A stretch of 5,869 nucleotides of DNA from Candidatus Nomurabacteria bacterium (GTDB lineage Bacteria; Patescibacteriota; Minisyncoccia; Phycocordibacterales; UBA1006), in assembly GCA_943357975.1 (NCBI GenBank), contig CALRGS010000038.1, positions 1 through 5,869 of the forward strand. Reading direction: 5' to 3'. The notes under the pieces are model-generated. The model did not search any database and was not told where the DNA came from. It was given only the letters and a program-made list of their open reading frames with translations. Below, in pieces: positions 3,284 through 5,869 of this stretch; position 1 is the stretch's first letter, and each line of letters starts with the position of its first letter. A program made the position numbers and the translations under genes.

Positions 3284-5338
3284 ACCTGTTTCATCGATGA
3301 TTTTTACCCCAAGCTTTTGCGCTTCGTCATACTTAGATCCCGGAGCCTCCCCTGCCAATACATAATCGGTGTTGTTAGAAACTGACGAAGACACCTTGCC
3401 ACCATGCTTTTTAATAAGCGCCTTGGCTTCATCACGAGAAAGTGTTTCCAGGGTTCCAGTAATCACAAATGTTTTACCCGCAAGTTTGAGGTTTTTAACA
3501 TCCGCCTTTTCTGGTTTTTCAAATACCAAAATATCCATAAGGTTTTTTACCACCTCTTGCCGCTCAGCATCATTCATATAATCCACAAACGATTCCGCAA
3601 CCGTAGTTCCAATCCCGTTTATTTTTATCAAATCCTCATCGGTCGTATGCACCATTTTTTCAAAAAGGTCCGCATTATTCCTCCATGAAAAAGTATTCGC
3701 AATAAGATCCGCAGTCTCCTCACCCACGTGATGAATCCCCAGAGCAAACAAAAACTTTTGAAGTGTTGTATGTTTACTTGTTTCAAGTGACTCCAATAAA
3801 TTAGACGCCGATAGGTCCCCAAACTTTTCAAGGCTTTCCAGATCAGCTTTTTTCAAGGAGTACATATCCACCGGTGTTTTAATAAGCCCTTCATTCAGAA
3901 GCTTCTCTACAATCTTCTCACCCATCCCTACAATATTCATTGCCTTCTTGCTTGCAAAATGAATCAAGTTTTCAAGTGACTGTGCAGGGCATTTTCTATT
4001 CATACAATACAGAGCGACTGAATCATCACCCAACCCTCCCTTCTTCTTAGAAACCAATGCATCACATACTGGACACGTATCTGGGAGGGTATATTTTTTT
4101 GCAGACTTAGGTCGAAGGTCTTTGAGTACTTGTAAAATTTCTGGAATAATATCCCCTGCTTTACGTAAAACAACCGTGTCTCCAATACGCACATCTAGCC
4201 GATCAACCTCATCCTGATTATGAAGTGTTGCGCGCGCAACGACAGAGCCCGCAACAAGCACTGGGGTTACATGAGCAACCGGTGTGAGCACTCCTGTTCG
4301 CCCTACTTGAATATCAATATTTTCTACAACAGTTGTAACTTCTTCTGCTGGGAATTTATACGCCACACCAAATCGTGGGGATTTGGCTGTATGACCAAGA
4401 ACCTCTCGCAGAGTCACATCGTTGAGTTTAATCACTACCCCATCAACAGCATATTCCTCATAATTTCGTAACGGAATCCACTGATCAACAAAAGACTGAA
4501 CTTCTTCTAACGTAGAAACTGTTTTTGTTTTGTTATTTACGGGAAAATTATTTTGTTTCAAAAACCTTAATTCTTGCTCATGAGTTTCAAAAACCTCACC
4601 CGGTTCCCTGCGGGAACCACCCTCTCCACTAGCGTGGAGAGGGTTTACGATTTCTAGGTCATAGCAAAACACTTGCAAATCTCGAGATGCAACAATACTG
4701 GTATCAAGTTGTCGCAGGGTTCCCGCAGCCAAATTTCTCGGGTTCGCATAAACGGCCAGACCTACGGTTTGCCGCTCGGTATTTATTTTCTCCAAATCAC
4801 TTTTCTTCATCCATACTTCCCCAACCACAACAATAGTGCGTTTGTCAGAAATAGTTTGTGGAACACTTTTGATCATTTTAATATTCTCTGTAATATCTTC
4901 ACCGATACTTCCATCACCCCGAGTTGCCCCTGTTACTAATTTTCCATTCTGATACGTCAAAACAATCTTGAGTCCATCAATTTTTAATTCACAACAGTAT
5001 TCAAGTACTCCCCCTGTCGTGCTACGCACGTCACCCCCTCTAAAAGAGGGGGATAAAATCTTCCGGTTACGTTCATCCCAACGTTTTAATTCATCAAACC
5101 CAAAGACATTGTCATATGACCATTGAGGAACCAGGTGTTTTGTTTTCACAAATCCCTCTAGGATCTTTCCTCCAACAGGAATAACTGAACTTGGATCAAG
5201 TTCAGTGAGTTCTCTTACTAATGCATCATAGGCTTCATCTGAAATCTTTGGAGTATCTTCTGTGTGATACAAATGCCGATGTTTTTCGATTTCTGTTCGC
5301 AAGGCTACTATTCTTTTTTTTACTTCTGACGCTTTCAT
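3266..5338 (-). CDS. ligA: NAD+-dependent DNA ligase
   Basis: A 690-residue ligase that seals DNA nicks with NAD+ during replication and repair. Domain Ia (about 1-70) has YHTEDTPKISDEAYDAL. The nucleotidyltransferase domain carries the adenylated Lys119 (CELKIDGL), TRGDG (139-143), GEVWM (173-177), VDGVVIK (298-304) and the YKFP Lys328. The OB fold has VGRTG (345-349) and ATLHN (370-374). The zinc site is Cys422, Cys425, Cys445 and Cys450. Helix-hairpin-helix repeats span about 455-600 and a BRCT domain about 613-690 (GKTFVITGTLE). The family is about 670 residues. Two stretches look inserted: about 95-110 (LSPSFRGGDVRSTTGG), just before the catalytic Lys, and about 231-249 (VNPLHASGEGGSRREPGEV). 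All catalytic residues are intact. AGGA (5346-5349), 7 nt before ATG, supports the start. It lies 19 nt after the pilin gene, probably co-transcribed. HLVPQWSYDNVFG resembles CPR ligases. Confidence 0.98.
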   Translation of the reverse strand: MKASEVKKRIVALRTEIEKHRHLYHTEDTPKISDEAYDALVRELTELDPSSVIPVGGKILEGFVKTKHLVPQWSYDNVFGFDELKRWDERNRKILSPSFRGGDVRSTTGGVLEYCCELKIDGLKIVLTYQNGKLVTGATRGDGSIGEDITENIKMIKSVPQTISDKRTIVVVGEVWMKKSDLEKINTERQTVGLAVYANPRNLAAGTLRQLDTSIVASRDLQVFCYDLEIVNPLHASGEGGSRREPGEVFETHEQELRFLKQNNFPVNNKTKTVSTLEEVQSFVDQWIPLRNYEEYAVDGVVIKLNDVTLREVLGHTAKSPRFGVAYKFPAEEVTTVVENIDIQVGRTGVLTPVAHVTPVLVAGSVVARATLHNQDEVDRLDVRIGDTVVLRKAGDIIPEILQVLKDLRPKSAKKYTLPDTCPVCDALVSKKKGGLGDDSVALYCMNRKCPAQSLENLIHFASKKAMNIVGMGEKIVEKLLNEGLIKTPVDMYSLKKADLESLEKFGDLSASNLLESLETSKHTTLQKFLFALGIHHVGEETADLIANTFSWRNNADLFEKMVHTTDEDLIKINGIGTTVAESFVDYMNDAERQEVVKNLMDILVFEKPEKADVKNLKLAGKTFVITGTLETLSRDEAKALIKKHGGKVSSSVSNNTDYVLAGEAPGSKYDEAQKLGVKIIDETGLTKMV
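4594..4646. repeat. In-frame double-hairpin element E3 inside ligA
   Basis: Hairpin 1 is GGTTCCC-TGC-GGGAACC (4602-4618). Hairpin 2 is ACCCTCTCCAC-TAGC-GTGGAGAGGGT (4619-4644, 11-bp perfect stem). It shares a 33-nt identical core (4614-4646) and a 13-nt identical arm (4594-4606) with the element in gatA at 642-696. It reads NPLHASGEGGSRREPGE in LigA, between the strand QVFCYDLEI and the helix THEQELRFLKQ, a surface loop of the nucleotidyltransferase domain. Confidence 0.93.
5014..5053. repeat. In-frame double-hairpin element E4 inside ligA
   Basis: Two adjacent hairpins: CGTGC-TAC-GCACG (5018-5030) and CCCCCTCT-AAA-AGAGGGGG (5034-5052, perfect 8-bp stem). Different sequence from E2/E3 but the same two-hairpin plan, with a GC-rich outer stem. 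It reads about LSPSFRGGDVRSTTGG in LigA, between ERNRKI and LEYCCELKIDG, a few residues before the catalytic lysine. There is only one copy in the window, so the ends are uncertain. Confidence 0.72.
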
Positions 5339-5357
5339 GCACCTATCCTACCATAAA

Positions 5358-5869
5358 TTACTGCCCGTTTGGAATGATGGTTTTTTGAGTATTTACAGGA
5401 GCCTGAGTAGGTGAATTCGGTACCTTAACTACGCCACCAGGAAGGGGTATTGCCACCAGAGGATTAGCTCCTCCCGTTTCATACTGAACATCTAAATCAC
5501 GCTCTACCAAAATAGGGTTCAATGTCGACGGCAATCCTTGATCATTACATACATTATATCCTTGCGAAATCACACGGCGTGCAGCGCCTGCATTCACATC
5601 GAAAATAGTCACGTGAGCACAGCTTTTTTGAGTACTATCAACAAGAATATCGAATACGTAAGGATTGTTAAATTGGCCAGCCCCTTGTACTTGAGCTGAA
5701 TTGGCTCCGCATTCAAAAGTCCCTCCACTACCCGCAAGGACTCCAGCCGACTGAGCGTACAAGGCACATTCAATACCACTATCCGCTGCATAGAATGCAT
5801 ACTGCGCTTCACGTGCAGTTCCTGACAACACCGTCTCGCGAGTAGCAATAGAAAAAATACCCAAACCAA
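5358..5869 (-). CDS. Prepilin-like / PilX-type assembly protein, C-terminal part
   Basis: Partial gene: the frame is open through the right edge, so its true start and N-terminal membrane helix are outside the window. The first TTG at 5864 is not a credible start. The visible part (169 residues) opens GLGIFSIATRETVLSGTAR followed by EAQYAFYAADSGIECALYAQ. This pattern continues the N-terminal helix of type IV pilin/PilX-like proteins and is one I associate with Parcubacteria. The rest is a Gly/Ala/Val-rich, beta-prone extracellular domain with four cysteines (GIEC, FEC, KSC, NVC) that could form disulfides, a segment ARRVISQGYNVC, and a low-complexity tail rich in Pro, Gly and Asn ending IIPNGQ. 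It would be exported and assembled into, or assist, a type IV pilus or pseudopilus. It stops 19 nt before ligA, so the two are probably one transcript although the functions are unrelated. Confidence 0.82.
   Translation of the reverse strand, partial: GLGIFSIATRETVLSGTAREAQYAFYAADSGIECALYAQSAGVLAGSGGTFECGANSAQVQGAGQFNNPYVFDILVDSTQKSCAHVTIFDVNAGAARRVISQGYNVCNDQGLPSTLNPILVERDLDVQYETGGANPLVAIPLPGGVVKVPNSPTQAPVNTQKTIIPNGQ

Noticed and set aside
3152..3688. Plus-strand open frames across the 99-residue gene and the ligA 3' half
   Set aside because: Antisense to the strongly supported BRCT and HhH domains of LigA; no SD, no recognisable motif.
3628..3831. Minus-strand 67-codon frame
   Set aside because: An alternate frame inside ligA with low-complexity Trp/Leu/Arg content.
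5609..5869. Minus-strand 86-codon frame reaching the window edge
   Set aside because: Overlaps the pilin-like frame, whose FYAADSGIECALY motif identifies it as the real one.

Overview
The window looks like chromosomal DNA from a Candidate Phyla Radiation (Patescibacteria, Parcubacteria-type) bacterium. I infer this from three things: the style of LigA (HLVPQWSYDNVFG where most bacteria have an H-PMLSL-type motif), a PilX/prepilin-like protein with the ATRE...LSGTARE...FYAADSGIECALY signature I associate with these genomes, and short palindromic inserts read in frame inside housekeeping genes. No database search was possible. All genes lie on the minus strand, so the transcription order runs from high to low coordinates. 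UGA, UAG and UAA all serve as stops, consistent with genetic code 11.

In transcription order: (1) 5869-5358, the C-terminal part of a prepilin-like protein whose start lies outside the window. (2) 5338-3266, ligA, a complete NAD+-dependent DNA ligase starting 19 nt after the pilin stop, probably in the same operon. (3) 3283-1797, an unusual array of three small transcription units. Each has a homologous TTGAC[A/G]-N17-TATAAA promoter, one or two small genes, and a hairpin terminator followed by a shared linker. The unit next to ligA encodes an unrecognised 99-residue protein. The other two are tandem 534-bp copies (17 mismatches, no gaps), each encoding a 59-residue single-pass membrane protein overlapping by 11 nt with a 66-residue soluble protein. 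(4) 1769-1491 gatC and 1487-1 gatA (short of its stop codon), two subunits of the Asp-tRNA(Asn)/Glu-tRNA(Gln) amidotransferase.

Two things stand out. First, gatA and ligA carry at least three, probably four, short hairpin-forming elements inside their reading frames. A 33-nt core is identical in the two unrelated genes and is read as NPLHASGEGGS in both. The neighbouring hairpin differs by paired changes and a 2-nt length change, so the two genes read the distal half in different frames, both open. This looks like a protein-coding miniature palindromic repeat family, comparable in concept to Rickettsia palindromic elements. Second, the promoter of each small cassette is a copy of the 3' end of ligA: the ligA codons for LTK supply the -35 box, and both duplicated units keep a relic that still reads DE..LTKII-stop. 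The small-gene array therefore appears to have been built by duplicating a ligA-tail promoter together with its downstream gene and terminator.

There is no gene-free stretch over 300 nt. The gaps between the small units (about 165 nt each) are filled by terminator, linker, ligA-tail relic and promoter. I saw no tRNA, rRNA, CRISPR array or transposase.
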